DNA of 64,000 nucleotides from Pseudomonas fluorescens (GCF_001307275.1 NZ_CP012831.1:3092501-3156500), one strand, 5' to 3'; positions 28,086-39,778 are shown, counted from the first letter of the stretch. Numbers and translations: made by a program. Notes: generated by a model from the letters alone, not told the origin.

Positions 28086-29264
28086 TCAGACGTACTGCGC
28101 CGCCGCATACCCCGATGCCCACGCCCACTGGAAATTGAACCCGCCCAGGTGCCCGGTGACGTCCAGCACTTCGCCGATGAAGTACAGGCCAGGGCTTTTC
28201 AACGATTCCATGGTCTTGGACGAGACTTCCCGGGTGTCGACGCCGCCCAGGGTGACTTCGGCGGTGCGGTAGCCTTCGGTACCGGCGGGGACGACGTTCC
28301 AGCTCGCCAATTTCTCGGCAATGTCCGCCAGTTCCGCGTGGGTGTACTGCTTCATGGGTTTGGACACGAACCAGGTGTCGGCCAGCAGGTTGGCCATCTT
28401 CTTGGTGAACAGCTCGCCCAGCAGGGTCTTGAGTTCGCTGTTGGGGCGTTCGGCCTGTTGCTGTTGCAGCCATTGTGGCACGTCGTGGTCGGGCAGCAGG
28501 TTGATCTGCACCGTGTCCCCCGGTTCCCAGAACGAGGAAATCTGCAGGATCGCCGGCCCGCTCAGGCCGCGATGGGTGAACAAGATGTTCTCGCGAAAAC
28601 TCTGGTCGTTGCAGCTCACCAGGCAATCCACCGAGGTGCCTGACAGCTCGGTGCACAGCGTCTTGAGCTGATCGGTGATGGTGAACGGCACCAGCCCGGC
28701 GCGGGTCGGCAGCAGCGCATGGCCAAACTGTTTCGCCACCTGATAACCGAAGCCGGTCGCCCCGAGGGTCGGGATCGACAGCCCACCCGTGGCGATCACC
28801 AGGGATTGGCAGGCGAGGGCGCCAAGGGTGGTTTGCAGCAGGTAGCCGCCGTCGGTTTTTTCGATCTGGGTGATCGACGTGTCGAGGTGCAGGCAGACGC
28901 CGGCCTGGTCGCATTCATCCAGCAGCAGGCCGAGGATGTCGCTGGATTTGTTATCGCAGAACAACTGGCCGAGTTTTTTCTCGTGATAGGGCACGCCGTG
29001 CTTGGCCACCAGGGCGATGAAGTCCCACTGGGTGTAGCGGGCCAGGGCCGACTTGCAGAAGTGCGGGTTCTGCGACAGGAAGTTGCCCGGCTCGGTGTAC
29101 ATGTTGGTGAAATTGCAGCGCCCACCGCCCGACATGAGGATTTTCTTGCCGGCCTTGTTGGCGTGGTCCAGCAGCATCACCTGCCGCCCGCGCACGGCCG
29201 CGGTCAGCGCACACATCAACCCCGCGGCGCCAGCGCCAATGATCACGACTTCGGTAGAGCGCAA
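28086..29264 (-). CDS. HI0933/BaiN family FAD-dependent oxidoreductase
   Basis: A 392-residue flavoprotein. The N-terminal dinucleotide fold is VVIIGAGAAGLMCALTAA, followed by the family motif KILMSGGGRCNFTN. The middle carries VIATGGLSIPTLGATGFGYQ and the C-terminus TLGGVDTREVSSKTMESL with GLYFIGEVLDVTGHLGGFNFQWAWASGYAAA. These are diagnostic of the HI0933/YhiN/BaiN group. Some members are bile-acid reductases in gut bacteria; no such role is implied here, and the cellular substrate in Pseudomonas is unknown. A REP doublet lies on each side. Confidence 0.92.
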   Translation of the reverse strand: MRSTEVVIIGAGAAGLMCALTAAVRGRQVMLLDHANKAGKKILMSGGGRCNFTNMYTEPGNFLSQNPHFCKSALARYTQWDFIALVAKHGVPYHEKKLGQLFCDNKSSDILGLLLDECDQAGVCLHLDTSITQIEKTDGGYLLQTTLGALACQSLVIATGGLSIPTLGATGFGYQVAKQFGHALLPTRAGLVPFTITDQLKTLCTELSGTSVDCLVSCNDQSFRENILFTHRGLSGPAILQISSFWEPGDTVQINLLPDHDVPQWLQQQQAERPNSELKTLLGELFTKKMANLLADTWFVSKPMKQYTHAELADIAEKLASWNVVPAGTEGYRTAEVTLGGVDTREVSSKTMESLKSPGLYFIGEVLDVTGHLGGFNFQWAWASGYAAAQYV

Positions 29265-29297
29265 AACGGTGTCCTCTCAACTTTCTCGCACACTGAA

Positions 29298-29386
29298 TGT
29301 GGGAGCGAGCTTGCTCGCGATGGCGGCGTCTCAGGCAGCATCAATGCCGCTGATCCACCGCTATCGCGAGCAAGCTCGCTCCCACA
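29298..29386. repeat. REP doublet, type GAGCAAGCTCGC
   Basis: Inverted arms at 29298-29321 and 29363-29386 lie between dbpA and the BaiN-like gene. Confidence 0.9.
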
Positions 29387-29415
29387 GTTTGATCTCTGTT
29401 GGGTTGCAGATCGCT

Positions 29416-30801
<1,386 letters not shown>

Positions 30802-30916
30802 GGGACTGGCCTGCAAAACAAAATGTCGCGCAGTGTAGCAGCCTCGTGCCACTTTCTTCGAAAGTTCTGGACGAGCTGTGGGGCAGGGTCCGGAAGCAAG
30901 ACCATGGGGGCAAGGC

Positions 30917-31004
30917 TGTGGGAGCAAGGCTTGCCCGCGAAACAGGCACCTCGGTTATTCAAGGCACCGCGTGCTCCTTATCGCGAGCAAGCTTTGCTCC
31001 CACA
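30917..31004. repeat. REP doublet with one hybrid arm
   Basis: The left arm (30917-30940) is of the CAAGGCTTGCCC type. The right arm (30980-31004) reads GAGCAAGCTTTGCTCC, beginning like the CGAGC type and ending like the CAAGG type. It lies between the convergent ends of dbpA's upstream region and mdtD. Confidence 0.85.
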
Positions 31005-31067
31005 ACTCCATCACAGGGTTGCCGGGTCTGGCTTCTCAATCGCTCCCTCCAATGTTCAGCCAGCCTT

Positions 31068-32495
31068 TCAGTGCTCGATATGCTCATCGGGACGCTTCTG
31101 CCGCCGTCCATCCTGCTTGGACAACTGGGAAAAGATCGTCGCCGCCAGCATCGCCATGATCCCCACCGTCACGAAGGTCAGCTGGAACGCGCCCAGCACC
31201 GTCTCCACCCCGTCGTTGCCCACCTGGGCGGTAAATCCGCCGAGCAGGGCGCCGGCGCAGGCCACGCCGAGGCTCAGGGACAGTTGCGCCACCACCGACA
31301 ACAGGCTGTTGCCGCTGCTGGCGCTGGCGTCGTCCAGGTCGATCAGGGTCACGGTGTTCATCGCGGTGAATTGCAGCGAGTTGATCGCCCCCAGCACCGC
31401 CAGTTGCGCCAGCAGCAGCCAGTACGGCGTCTGTTCGCTGACCAGGCCCATGCTCGCCAGCATCACGCCCAGGGCCACGGTATTGCCGGTCAGGACGATG
31501 CGATAGCCCAGGCGTTCGATCAGCGGTCGGGCCACGGACTTGGCGACCATGGCCGCTGCCGCCAGGGGCAGCATGCTCATGCCGGCCTGGGACGGTGAAT
31601 AGCCGAGGGCGACTTGCAGCAGCAACGGCACCAGGAACGGCAATGCGCCGCTGCCCAGGCGCGCGAACAGGTTGCCGAGGATGCCCACCGCGAAGGTGCG
31701 GGTCTTGAACAATGACGGCGGGAACAGCGCGTTCTCGACATGCCCGGCCCGCAGCCAATAGGCCGCCAGGCAGGCCATGCCGCCGAACAGCAACAGCATC
31801 ACCCGCAGGTGCGGCAGGTGCAGTTCGCCCAGGCCCTCCATGGCGACGGTGATCAGCACCATCGCCGCGCCGAACAGCAGGAACCCCAGGCCATCGAACC
31901 GAGTGCGCTCGCTGCCGCGCAGGTCAGGGATGAATTTCCACACCGCGTAACAGCCGATCACCCCCACCGGCAGGTTGATGATGAAGATCCAGTGCCAGGT
32001 CAGGTACTCGACCATCCAGCCGCCCATGGTCGGCCCGATCAGTGGACCGAGCAGGCCGGGGATGGTGATGAAGCCCATGATCCGCACCAGTTCCGAGCGC
32101 GGATAAGCCCGCAGCACCACCAGCCTGCCCACCGGCAGCATCAGCGCACCGCCCAGGCCCTGGATGACCCGGGCGCCGATCAGCATGCTCAACGAATTGG
32201 ACAGGGCGCACAGCAGCGAGCCGAAGCTGAACAGCAGGATCGCCCCGAAGAAGATCTTCTTGGTGCCGAAGCGGTCGGCGATCCAGCCCGAGGCCGGGAT
32301 CAGCAACGCCACGGTGAGCATGTAGGCGATGATCACACCTTGCATGCGCAGCGGGTTTTCCGCCAGGTCGCTGGCCATGGCGGGCAGGGCGGTGTTGAGG
32401 ATGGTCCCGTCCAGGGACTGCATGAAGAAGGCGATCGCCACCACCCACGGAAGCCAGCGGGCGGTGACGGCGTCGAGCGGTGCGCGGTTGGGCAT
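31068..32495 (-). CDS. mdtD: DHA2-family MFS multidrug exporter, MdtD-like
   Basis: A 475-residue inner-membrane drug:proton antiporter with 14 predicted helices. Seen: helix 1 LPWVVAIAFFMQSLDGTILN (DHA2 motif D-like), motif A ASGWIADRFGTKKIFF, and motif C GLLGPLIGPTMGGWM with the following WHWIFIINLPVG. ATG 32495 follows GAGGTCCC; the longer reading to 32558 lacks homology. No MdtABC or TetR partner lies nearby, so it is a stand-alone copy. MdtD is the closest name, but the substrate range is unknown. Confidence 0.85.
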   Translation of the reverse strand: MPNRAPLDAVTARWLPWVVAIAFFMQSLDGTILNTALPAMASDLAENPLRMQGVIIAYMLTVALLIPASGWIADRFGTKKIFFGAILLFSFGSLLCALSNSLSMLIGARVIQGLGGALMLPVGRLVVLRAYPRSELVRIMGFITIPGLLGPLIGPTMGGWMVEYLTWHWIFIINLPVGVIGCYAVWKFIPDLRGSERTRFDGLGFLLFGAAMVLITVAMEGLGELHLPHLRVMLLLFGGMACLAAYWLRAGHVENALFPPSLFKTRTFAVGILGNLFARLGSGALPFLVPLLLQVALGYSPSQAGMSMLPLAAAAMVAKSVARPLIERLGYRIVLTGNTVALGVMLASMGLVSEQTPYWLLLAQLAVLGAINSLQFTAMNTVTLIDLDDASASSGNSLLSVVAQLSLSLGVACAGALLGGFTAQVGNDGVETVLGAFQLTFVTVGIMAMLAATIFSQLSKQDGRRQKRPDEHIEH

Positions 32496-32532
32496 GGGAC
32501 CTCTTGTTTGTGTTCGGGTGTCTGTTGGCTTC

Positions 32533-32598
32533 ATCGCGGGCAAGCCTTGCTCCCACATGTACGGCGCACATCCTGTGGGAGCAAGGCTTGCCCGCGAT
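32533..32598. repeat. REP doublet, type GGGCAAGCCTTGC
   Basis: Inverted arms at 32533-32557 and 32574-32598 fill the gap between the MdtD and PmbA-type genes. Confidence 0.9.
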
Positions 32599-32604
32599 GC
32601 TTTG

Positions 32605-33942
32605 TTACAGCGTCAAGGTCAACCGCTTCACCAGCGCCCCCGGCAACAACATCGAGGCCGTGGCTCGCTGGCTGTAGGTGCTGGCCGAGAGCAGCAGTTC
32701 CCGCTCTTGGGTCAGGCTTTCCAGTTGTGAGCCGAGCAGGCTGTAGACACTGTCGTCGAAACGCATGGTGCTGACCGGCGCGACGATCTGGCCATTCTCG
32801 ACCCAGAACGTGGCGAAGCGGGTCATGCCGGTCAGGCGCGCCGCCGGTTGGTCCGAGTAGTTCAGGTACCAGAGGTTGCTGATGTACAGCCCGGTGCCGA
32901 GTTCTTCGAGGATGTGTCTTTGCTCCAGTTGTCCGCCCCGCATGTCCAGCGCCGTAGGGTATTCGCTGCTGCTGGCGCCGTTGGCCGCGAGGTCATATTC
33001 GGCGGCGCTGCGGGAGTTGACCAGTCGCGCATTGGCCGTGCCCTTGGCGATCAGCCCCAAGTCATCGCGGGGATAACCTTCGTCGGAAAATGCCGGGCTC
33101 AAGGAGCCGCTGACCTGCTCCGTCAGCCACACGTTGGGGCTGAAGTGGGCTTCGCCAGCGTAGAACTTCTGCAGCGGGCTTTGCTTGCTGGCGATTGCAC
33201 CGGCCGAGAACCCGCCCCAACTGAGCATGCCCATGATCTCTTCCAGAGCGGCCGGCGCCAGGTAGGCGCGATATTCGCCGGGCGGCAACGTGCGCAGCGG
33301 GCGGCCGAGGAATTCCAGTTGCTCGCGGGCCTGTTCGAAGCGCCGGGCAAATCCGTCGCTGCTCCATTCATGTCCGGCGTAGCTGGCTTTCACCGCCTGG
33401 CCGTTGTCATGGAACAGGCTGAAATCGAAGTTGAAGCTGTTGGCCTGATGCCAGCCGAACGCCCCCGAAGAGCTGGCGAAACCACGGCTGATGGGCCCGG
33501 CGGCGTAGAACCCCACCAGGTCCAGGCCTTCGGCGGCGCGGGTGATTTCGGTAATGGCCTGTTCCGTCTCGGGCAATGGATGGGCTTGCACATTGTTGCT
33601 CTGCCAGTGGTCGGGGTTGAGCAGCAGGTACGGATCGCGGGGCAGCAACGGCAAGGTTTCGCGCAGTTGTTGCAGGCCTTCGGCCAGGCGTTGCAAGTCC
33701 GTCTCGGCTTCGCCGGACAAGGTGATCTGCAAATCGGCGTGGCGCCCGTCGTCGATCAGTTTGAAACTGACATTGGCTTGCTGCACCTGGCCGGCCTGGC
33801 GGACCTTGCCATGGTTGAAACGGACGAAGGCCGAAGACTCGGCGGCGTAGCCGAGGGTGAACTGTTCGGATTCATGCAACGTATCGCGCAGCCAGTCGAC
33901 CAACGCCTTGAATGCCTCGGCCTGATTGTTGAAAGTGCTCAT
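32605..33942 (-). CDS. TldE/PmbA-type metalloprotease subunit
   Basis: A 445-residue member of the TldD/PmbA family. It lacks the HExxxH zinc motif, as expected for the TldE/PmbA half of the heterodimer. Seen: ESSAFVRFNHGKVRQAGQVQ near the N-terminus and the C-terminal TRFATFWVENGQIVAPVSTMRF. It overlaps the preceding TldD-type gene by one base (stop-start), so the two are translationally coupled and should form the protease pair. This looks like a second TldD/PmbA pair, different from the conserved tldD-pmbA loci; its substrate could be a modified peptide or a carrier protein. Confidence 0.88.
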   Translation of the reverse strand: MSTFNNQAEAFKALVDWLRDTLHESEQFTLGYAAESSAFVRFNHGKVRQAGQVQQANVSFKLIDDGRHADLQITLSGEAETDLQRLAEGLQQLRETLPLLPRDPYLLLNPDHWQSNNVQAHPLPETEQAITEITRAAEGLDLVGFYAAGPISRGFASSSGAFGWHQANSFNFDFSLFHDNGQAVKASYAGHEWSSDGFARRFEQAREQLEFLGRPLRTLPPGEYRAYLAPAALEEIMGMLSWGGFSAGAIASKQSPLQKFYAGEAHFSPNVWLTEQVSGSLSPAFSDEGYPRDDLGLIAKGTANARLVNSRSAAEYDLAANGASSSEYPTALDMRGGQLEQRHILEELGTGLYISNLWYLNYSDQPAARLTGMTRFATFWVENGQIVAPVSTMRFDDSVYSLLGSQLESLTQERELLLSASTYSQRATASMLLPGALVKRLTLTL

Positions 33943-35384
33943 CAGGCATCCCCCCCAAACACATCAACGTTGCTGAACACGCAGGCTGGCGACGCATGGC
34001 CGACGCGGATGACCTGGTTCGGTTCGCCCTTGCCACAGTTCGGCGTGCCCAGGACCTGGAGGGTGCTGGCATCGCCCACCGCGCGCAGGCTCTTCCAGAA
34101 CTGCGCGGAAATGCCCCGGTAGTTGGGGTTCTTCACCACGCCCTTGAGCTCGCCGTTCTCGATCAACTGGCCCCACTCGCAGCCGAACTGGAATTTGTTG
34201 CGGGCGTCGTCGATGGACCAGGAGCGGTTGGTGCGCATCAGCACACCCCGTTCGGTGCCCTGGATCAATTGCGCCAGGGACTGGTCGCCGGGTTCGATGT
34301 TCAGGTTCGCCATGCGGTCGATGGGTGGCCGATTCCAGCCGCAGGCGCGGCTGTTGGCGACACCGTCGAGGCCGGCGCGGAACTGCGACAGCGCGCCGCC
34401 CAGTGGACGCAGCAACAGGCCTTCGCGAATCAGGAACTGTTTGCTGGCGGCGCTGCCGTCGTCGTCGTGGCTGTAGCTGGCCAGTTCTTCGGGAATGTTC
34501 GGGTCGAAGGTCACGTTCAGCAGGCGGGAGCCGTATTGCAGGTGGCCGAAATCGCTGGCCTTGACGAAGCTGGTGCCGGCGTAATTGCGCTCGTCCCCCA
34601 GGATGCGGTCCAGTTCCAGCGGATGGCCGATGGACTCGTGGATCTGCAACATCATCTGGTCGGGCATCAGCAGCAGGTCGCGGGGGCCTTGCGGCGTGTT
34701 CGGCGCCATCAGCAACTGCAGGGCCTGGTCGGCGATTTTCGGCCCGGCCCCGATCAGGCCGCAGCGGCTGATCACATCGAAGCCGCCCTGCTGGCCGAAG
34801 TTTTCCCGGCCCAGGGTGCGGGTCTGGCTGTCGTGGCCGTCGAAGGCGGTGACTTCCAGGGCCGGGTAGATGAAGCGTTGGGCCTGGCGCAGTTCAGCGC
34901 CGGCACTGTTGAGGTAGATCTGCTCGACCTGGGTCAGGCCGATGCTGGCCTGCCAGTTCACCAGGCGCTCGTCCTGGGGCACCGCAGCCGATTCGTCGCC
35001 GAGCAACTGGTAGCAGTCGCTCAGGGGTGGGAAGGCCTGGTCGAAATGCGGCGAGAAGTAATCGGCGCGGTCACTGGACACGGCTTGTTCACGCAGGTCG
35101 AGCAAGGCATGGGGCTTGAGCTGGCGAGCATGTTGTTCGGCACGTTCCAGTGCCGCTTGCAGACCGGCCTGGGACAGGTCGTTGGTGGCGGCATACGCCT
35201 CGACACCGTTGACCCGCGCGGTGAGCATCGCACCTTCATCACGGTTCAGGCTGGGCGGTTCGGCGACGTTCTTGCGCACCGACAAATGCTGGCCGGATTC
35301 GCGCACGTAACGCAGGGAAAAGAATTCAGCGCCCGTGCGCAAGGCAGCGAAACGCTCCTTGAGCTGGGGGTGGAAGTCGAACAT
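33942..35384 (-). CDS. TldD-type metalloprotease subunit
   Basis: A 480-residue TldD-family protein carrying the zinc motif HESIGHPLELDR (HExxxH). It also has the conserved RNYAGTSFVKASDFG block and a C-terminal TPNCGKGEPNQVIRVGHASPACVF, both typical of the catalytic TldD half. It precedes and is coupled to the PmbA-type gene at 32605. In E. coli TldD/E processes microcin B17 and CcdA; here no antibiotic cluster or toxin is adjacent, so the natural substrate is unknown. Confidence 0.9.
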   Translation of the reverse strand: MFDFHPQLKERFAALRTGAEFFSLRYVRESGQHLSVRKNVAEPPSLNRDEGAMLTARVNGVEAYAATNDLSQAGLQAALERAEQHARQLKPHALLDLREQAVSSDRADYFSPHFDQAFPPLSDCYQLLGDESAAVPQDERLVNWQASIGLTQVEQIYLNSAGAELRQAQRFIYPALEVTAFDGHDSQTRTLGRENFGQQGGFDVISRCGLIGAGPKIADQALQLLMAPNTPQGPRDLLLMPDQMMLQIHESIGHPLELDRILGDERNYAGTSFVKASDFGHLQYGSRLLNVTFDPNIPEELASYSHDDDGSAASKQFLIREGLLLRPLGGALSQFRAGLDGVANSRACGWNRPPIDRMANLNIEPGDQSLAQLIQGTERGVLMRTNRSWSIDDARNKFQFGCEWGQLIENGELKGVVKNPNYRGISAQFWKSLRAVGDASTLQVLGTPNCGKGEPNQVIRVGHASPACVFSNVDVFGGDA

Positions 35385-35511
35385 GGAACCTCCTTGTCTG
35401 GAGCGAGGGTGCGGCGCATTGCGGTGATTTGACGCGGCGGCTCTAGATTAGGCCTGGGGTGGGGGTGGGATCAAGGTAGAAGGGAATACTGAGGTTGTCA
35501 GGGCGGACGCT

Positions 35512-35740
35512 TTCGCGAGCAAGCTCGCTCCCACATTGGATCTTCGGCGACCACGGAATCCGTGCCGGCCATCGTGCCCTTTGTGGGAGCGGGCTTGCCC
35601 GCGAAGACGGCGGTACATCCGACATGGATGCACGCTGACCCACCGCTTTCGCGAGCAAGCTCGCTCCCACAGGGGGATCTTCAATGGTCACAAAATGTGC
35701 GTTCGCTGCAGATCCCTGTGGGAGCGAGCTTGCTCGCGAT
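35512..35740. repeat. Two consecutive REP doublets
   Basis: Four arms alternate in orientation: 35512-35535, 35582-35605, 35648-35671 and 35717-35740. The second arm is a hybrid (AGCGGGCTTGCCCGCGAA). They occupy most of the 370-base gap 35385-35754 between the tldD and betA genes; no gene seen. Confidence 0.9.
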
Positions 35741-35754
35741 GGCGGTCCTGAGCC

Positions 35755-37458
35755 TTACTGAGCCATTGGCCCCACTTCGCGCAGTGGCTTGCCACGCACC
35801 GGCGCGTCGCCGGCCACGTAGTACGGGGCGGTGCTGCGTGGCAGGGGCTTGCGGCCGCGGATCTTGTCGGCGATTTTCTCGGCGATCATGATCGTCGGCG
35901 CGTTCAGGTTGCCGGTGGTGATGATCGGCATGATCGAGGCATCCACCACGCGCAGCCCTTGCATGCCATGCACGCGGCCTTCGCCATCCACCACGGCCAT
36001 GTCGTCGGTGCCCATCTTGCACGAGCAGGACGGGTGGAACGCGGTTTCGGCGTGCTCGCGGATGAACTGGTCCAGTTGCGCGTCCGTCTGCACCTCGATG
36101 CCCGGGCTGATCTCGCGCCCCCGGAACGGGTCGAGCGCCGGTTGCTGCATGATCTCGCGGGTCAGACGGATGCCGTCGCGAAACTCCTGCCAGTCCTGCT
36201 CGGTCGCCATGTAGTTGAACAGGATGCTCGGGTGCTGGCGCGGATCCTTGGATTTGGCCTGGATCCGGCCGCGGCTTGGCGAGCGCATGGAGCCCATGTG
36301 CGCCTGGAAACCGTGTTCCTTCACGCCGTTGCTGCCGTTGTAGTTAATCGCCACCGGCAGGAAGTGATACTGGATGTTCGGCCAATCGAAATCCGGACGG
36401 GTGCGGATGAAGCCGCCGGCTTCGAACTGGTTGCTGGCGCCGATACCGGTGCCGTTGAACAGCCATTCGGCACCGATGGCCGGCTGGTTGTACCAGAGCA
36501 GCGACGGGTACAGCGAGACCGGTTGGGTGCAGGCGTATTGCAGGTACAGCTCCAGGTGATCCTGCAGGTTCTCACCGACCCCCGGCAGGTCATGGACCAC
36601 CGGGATGTCGAGGCTTTCCAGCAATTGGGCCGGGCCGACGCCGGAGCGTTGCAGAATCTGTGGCGAGGCGATGGCGCCAGAGCACAGCAGCACTTCCTTG
36701 CGTGCCCGGGCTTCCACGCGCTCTTCAGCCGCGCCCACCAGGTAACGCACGCCGACCGCGCGTTTGCCTTCGAAGATGATCTTGTCGGTCAGGGCGTGGG
36801 TGACGATGGTCAGGGTCGAGCGCTTCTTGGCGACGTCCAGGTAACCGCGCGCGGTGCTGGCCCGACGGCCGTTGGGCGTGACGGTACGGTCCATCGGGCC
36901 GAAACCTTCCTGCTGGTAGCCATTGAGGTCTTCGGTACGCGGGTAACCGGCCTGCACGCCGGCTTCGACCATGGCGTGGAACAACGGGTTGTTGCCGGCC
37001 TTGGGCGTGGTCACGCTGACCGGGCCGTCGCCGCCGTGGTAGTCGTTCGGGCCGATGTCCCGGGTCTCGGCTTTTCTGAAGTAGGGCAGGCAGTCCAGGT
37101 ACGTCCAGTCCTCGAGGCCAGGCAGTTTTGCCCAGTTGTCATAGTCCAGGGCGTTGCCGCGGATGTAGCACATGCCGTTGATCAGCGAAGAACCGCCCAG
37201 GCCCTTGCCGCGACCGCATTCCATGCGGCGGCCGTTCATGTGCGGCTCCGGGTCGGTCTCGTAGGCCCAGTTGTAGCGTCGGCCTTGCAGTGGGAATGCC
37301 AGGGCGGCAGGCATTTGCGTGCGAAAGTCCAGGCGATAGTCCGGGCCGCCGGCTTCGAGCAGCAGGACGGTGATGCCCTCGTCTTCGGTCAGGCGGGTGG
37401 CCAGGGTGTTACCGGCCGAGCCGGCACCGATGATGATGTAATCGAATTCTTGGGACAT
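35755..37458 (-). CDS. betA: Choline dehydrogenase
   Basis: A membrane-associated FAD enzyme of the GMC family oxidising choline to betaine aldehyde and on to glycine betaine. The 567-residue product starts at ATG 37458 ([20 protein letters not shown], the FAD-binding fold). Other motifs: [37 protein letters not shown] (GMC signature 2), HPSCSCKMG with the catalytic His region, and [13 protein letters not shown] at the end. It is the last gene of the betIBA operon, 147 bases after betB with a REP doublet between, and there is no terminator before it. Confidence 0.97.
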   Translation of the reverse strand: MSQEFDYIIIGAGSAGNTLATRLTEDEGITVLLLEAGGPDYRLDFRTQMPAALAFPLQGRRYNWAYETDPEPHMNGRRMECGRGKGLGGSSLINGMCYIRGNALDYDNWAKLPGLEDWTYLDCLPYFRKAETRDIGPNDYHGGDGPVSVTTPKAGNNPLFHAMVEAGVQAGYPRTEDLNGYQQEGFGPMDRTVTPNGRRASTARGYLDVAKKRSTLTIVTHALTDKIIFEGKRAVGVRYLVGAAEERVEARARKEVLLCSGAIASPQILQRSGVGPAQLLESLDIPVVHDLPGVGENLQDHLELYLQYACTQPVSLYPSLLWYNQPAIGAEWLFNGTGIGASNQFEAGGFIRTRPDFDWPNIQYHFLPVAINYNGSNGVKEHGFQAHMGSMRSPSRGRIQAKSKDPRQHPSILFNYMATEQDWQEFRDGIRLTREIMQQPALDPFRGREISPGIEVQTDAQLDQFIREHAETAFHPSCSCKMGTDDMAVVDGEGRVHGMQGLRVVDASIMPIITTGNLNAPTIMIAEKIADKIRGRKPLPRSTAPYYVAGDAPVRGKPLREVGPMAQ

Positions 37459-37517
37459 GAAATGCACCCTCTTTTTGAATTGGGTTCAGGTCAGGCCTGG
37501 CGAGTGCTTCGCACTCA

Positions 37518-37581
37518 ATCGCGAGCAAGCTCGCTCCCACATTGGAATGGGAGCTCCTGTGGGAGCGAGCTTGCTCGCGAT
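37518..37581. repeat. REP doublet, type GAGCAAGCTCGC, inside the bet operon
   Basis: Inverted arms at 37518-37541 and 37558-37581 lie in the betB-betA gap. An mRNA hairpin here could stabilise the upstream betIB message. Confidence 0.9.
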
Positions 37582-37605
37582 GGCGGCCGCAGAGGCAACG
37601 CCGGC

Positions 37606-39078
37606 TTAGAACACCGACGCGTAATCGCCCAGTTCGACCTGTACCGATTTGATTCGCGTGAAGTTGTTCAGCGAACTGATGCCGTTCTCCCGGCCCACCC
37701 CCGATTGCTTGTAGCCGCCGACCGGCATCTTGGCGTCGGACTCGCCCCAGGCGTTGATCCAGCAGATACCGGCTTCCAACTGGTGGATGATGCGGTGGGC
37801 GCGGTTCAGGTCGCGGGTCACGACGCCAGCGGCCAGGCCGAAGTCGGTGTCGTTGGCGCGGCGGATCACTTCTTCTTCGGTGTCATAGGTGAGGATGCTC
37901 ATCACCGGGCCGAAGATTTCTTCACGCACGATGGTCATCTCATCGGTGCAGTCGGTGAACACGGTCGGGGCGACGAACGCGCCCTTGGCGAATTCGCCTT
38001 CAGTCAGGCGACCGCCGCCGCACAGCAGGCGCGCGCCTTCGGCTTTGCCTTTCTCGATGTAGCCCAGCACGCTTTCCATGTGGGCGAAGCTCACCAGCGG
38101 GCCGAAATTGGTGTTTTCATCCTCTGGGTTGCCAACGCGGATGCGCGCCACGCGCTCGGCGATCTTGGCTTCGAAGGCGGCCTTGAGGTGGCTCGGTACG
38201 AACACGCGGGTGCCGTTGGTGCAGACCTGGCCGGAGCTGTAGAAGTTGGCCATCATCGCGGTGTCGGCAGCGCGATCCAGGTCGGCATCGTCGCAGATGA
38301 TCAGCGGCGACTTGCCACCCAGTTCCATGGTCACCTCCTTGAGCGAAGAGCTCGAAGCGCTGGCCATGACTTTCTTGCCAGTGTCGGTGCCGCCGGTGAA
38401 GGAGACTTTCTCGATGCGCGGGTGCTCGGTCAGCCAGGTGCCGACTTCACGGCCGCTGCCGGTCAATACGTTGAACACACCCGCTGGAACCCCGGCTTCG
38501 GTGTAGATCTCGGCCAATTTCAAGGTGGTGAGCGAGGTGACTTCGCTCGGCTTGAAGATCATCGCGTTGCCAGCCGCCAGGGCCGGTGCGGATTTCCACA
38601 GGGCGATCTGGATCGGGTAGTTCCACGCGCCGATACCGGCCACTACGCCCAGGGGCTCGCGGCGGGTATAGACGAAAGACGTGTCGCGCAACGGGATCTG
38701 CTCGCCTTCGATGGCGGGCACCAGGCCGGCATAGTATTCCAGCACGTCGGCGCCAGTGACGATGTCGACGTAGCGGGTTTCGGAGTAGGCCTTGCCGGTG
38801 TCCAGGGTTTCCAGGGCGGCCAGTTCATCGTTGCGCTCGCGCAGGATGTCCACGGCGCGGCGCAGGATGCGCGAACGCTGCATGGCGGTCATGGCCGCCC
38901 AGACTTTCTGGCCCTTTTCGGCGCTGACCACGGCGCGCTCGACGTCCTCGAACGTTGCGCGCTGCACCAGGGCGAGTACTTCACCGTTGGCCGGGTTGAT
39001 GGCTTCGAAAGTGGCGTCGCCGCTGGCATCGCTGTACGCGCCATCGATGTAGAGTTTTTGCAGTTCGAAACGGGCCAT
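37606..39078 (-). CDS. betB: Betaine aldehyde dehydrogenase
   Basis: Cytoplasmic NAD(P)-dependent oxidation of betaine aldehyde to glycine betaine. The 490-residue product starts at ATG 39078 ([15 protein letters not shown]). Motifs: [18 protein letters not shown], the cofactor loop [12 protein letters not shown], the general base Glu in MELGGKSPL, and the catalytic Cys in [13 protein letters not shown]. The end is [20 protein letters not shown]. It lies 79 bases downstream of betI. The open frame extends to 39297 but overlaps betI and has no homology. Confidence 0.97.
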   Translation of the reverse strand: MARFELQKLYIDGAYSDASGDATFEAINPANGEVLALVQRATFEDVERAVVSAEKGQKVWAAMTAMQRSRILRRAVDILRERNDELAALETLDTGKAYSETRYVDIVTGADVLEYYAGLVPAIEGEQIPLRDTSFVYTRREPLGVVAGIGAWNYPIQIALWKSAPALAAGNAMIFKPSEVTSLTTLKLAEIYTEAGVPAGVFNVLTGSGREVGTWLTEHPRIEKVSFTGGTDTGKKVMASASSSSLKEVTMELGGKSPLIICDDADLDRAADTAMMANFYSSGQVCTNGTRVFVPSHLKAAFEAKIAERVARIRVGNPEDENTNFGPLVSFAHMESVLGYIEKGKAEGARLLCGGGRLTEGEFAKGAFVAPTVFTDCTDEMTIVREEIFGPVMSILTYDTEEEVIRRANDTDFGLAAGVVTRDLNRAHRIIHQLEAGICWINAWGESDAKMPVGGYKQSGVGRENGISSLNNFTRIKSVQVELGDYASVF

Positions 39079-39157
39079 AAAGTCCTCGCAAGTGCATGAG
39101 TGGTTGGCTGGCCACCGAGCGTGTCGTTTATAGCTGACTACGCGCTGCGGTGGGGGT

Positions 39158-39778
39158 TCAGGAATCGAGCGGTTCTGTGTGCTCTGGCGCCCCTGCCTTG
39201 GCCAGTTGGAAATCCATGTATTCGTAAGCGATCTGGTGCGCCTGGGCGGTATCGAACGCGTCTCCCGACAGCGCTCCGCGCAGCCACAAACCGTCAATCA
39301 ACGCGGCCAGGCCCCGTGCCGCGCTGCGTGCCTGATCGACGGGCAACAGGCGGCGGAACTGGCAGCACAGGTTGGAATACAGACGGTGATCGTTGATCCG
39401 CTGCAACCTGTGCAAAGACGGGTGGTGCATGCTGGTGGCCCAGAAGGCCAGCCAGGTTTTCATTGCCGGGCCATTGACCTGGCTGGCGTCGAAGTTGCCT
39501 TCGATGATCACCTTGAGGTGAGCCCGCGGGCTCGAATCCTCCAGCGCATGACGGCGCGCGGTGACGTTCTCGCTCAGGACAGTCATCAGGTACTGGGCCG
39601 TGGCCGCGATCAGGCCGTTCTTGTCCTGAAAGTAGTGACTGATGATGCCGTTGGAGACACCGGCCAAACGGGCGATCAGCGCAATGCTGGCGTCCCCCAT
39701 CCCGACCTGATCGACCGCTTGCAATGTGGCTTCGATCAATTGTTGGCGGCGGATGGGTTGCATACCGACCTTGGGCAT
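39158..39778 (-). CDS. betI: TetR-family repressor BetI
   Basis: A 206-residue choline-sensing TetR repressor of the bet genes. The N-terminus [20 protein letters not shown] and the helix-turn-helix [21 protein letters not shown] are characteristic; the ligand domain contains [20 protein letters not shown] and [20 protein letters not shown] 39778 follows AAGGAG. It is the first gene of betI-betB-betA. A perfect 20-bp palindrome overlapping its promoter is the expected operator. Confidence 0.96.
   Translation of the reverse strand: MPKVGMQPIRRQQLIEATLQAVDQVGMGDASIALIARLAGVSNGIISHYFQDKNGLIAATAQYLMTVLSENVTARRHALEDSSPRAHLKVIIEGNFDASQVNGPAMKTWLAFWATSMHHPSLHRLQRINDHRLYSNLCCQFRRLLPVDQARSAARGLAALIDGLWLRGALSGDAFDTAQAHQIAYEYMDFQLAKAGAPEHTEPLDS

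Noticed and set aside
35959..39099. A 1,046-codon plus-strand open frame antisense to betA and betB
   Set aside because: Such very long antisense frames (also 9639-11882, 11791-14244, 25599-27551, 59562-61403 and 61310-63376) follow from high G+C at third codon positions of real genes. They show no family motifs and are composition artefacts.
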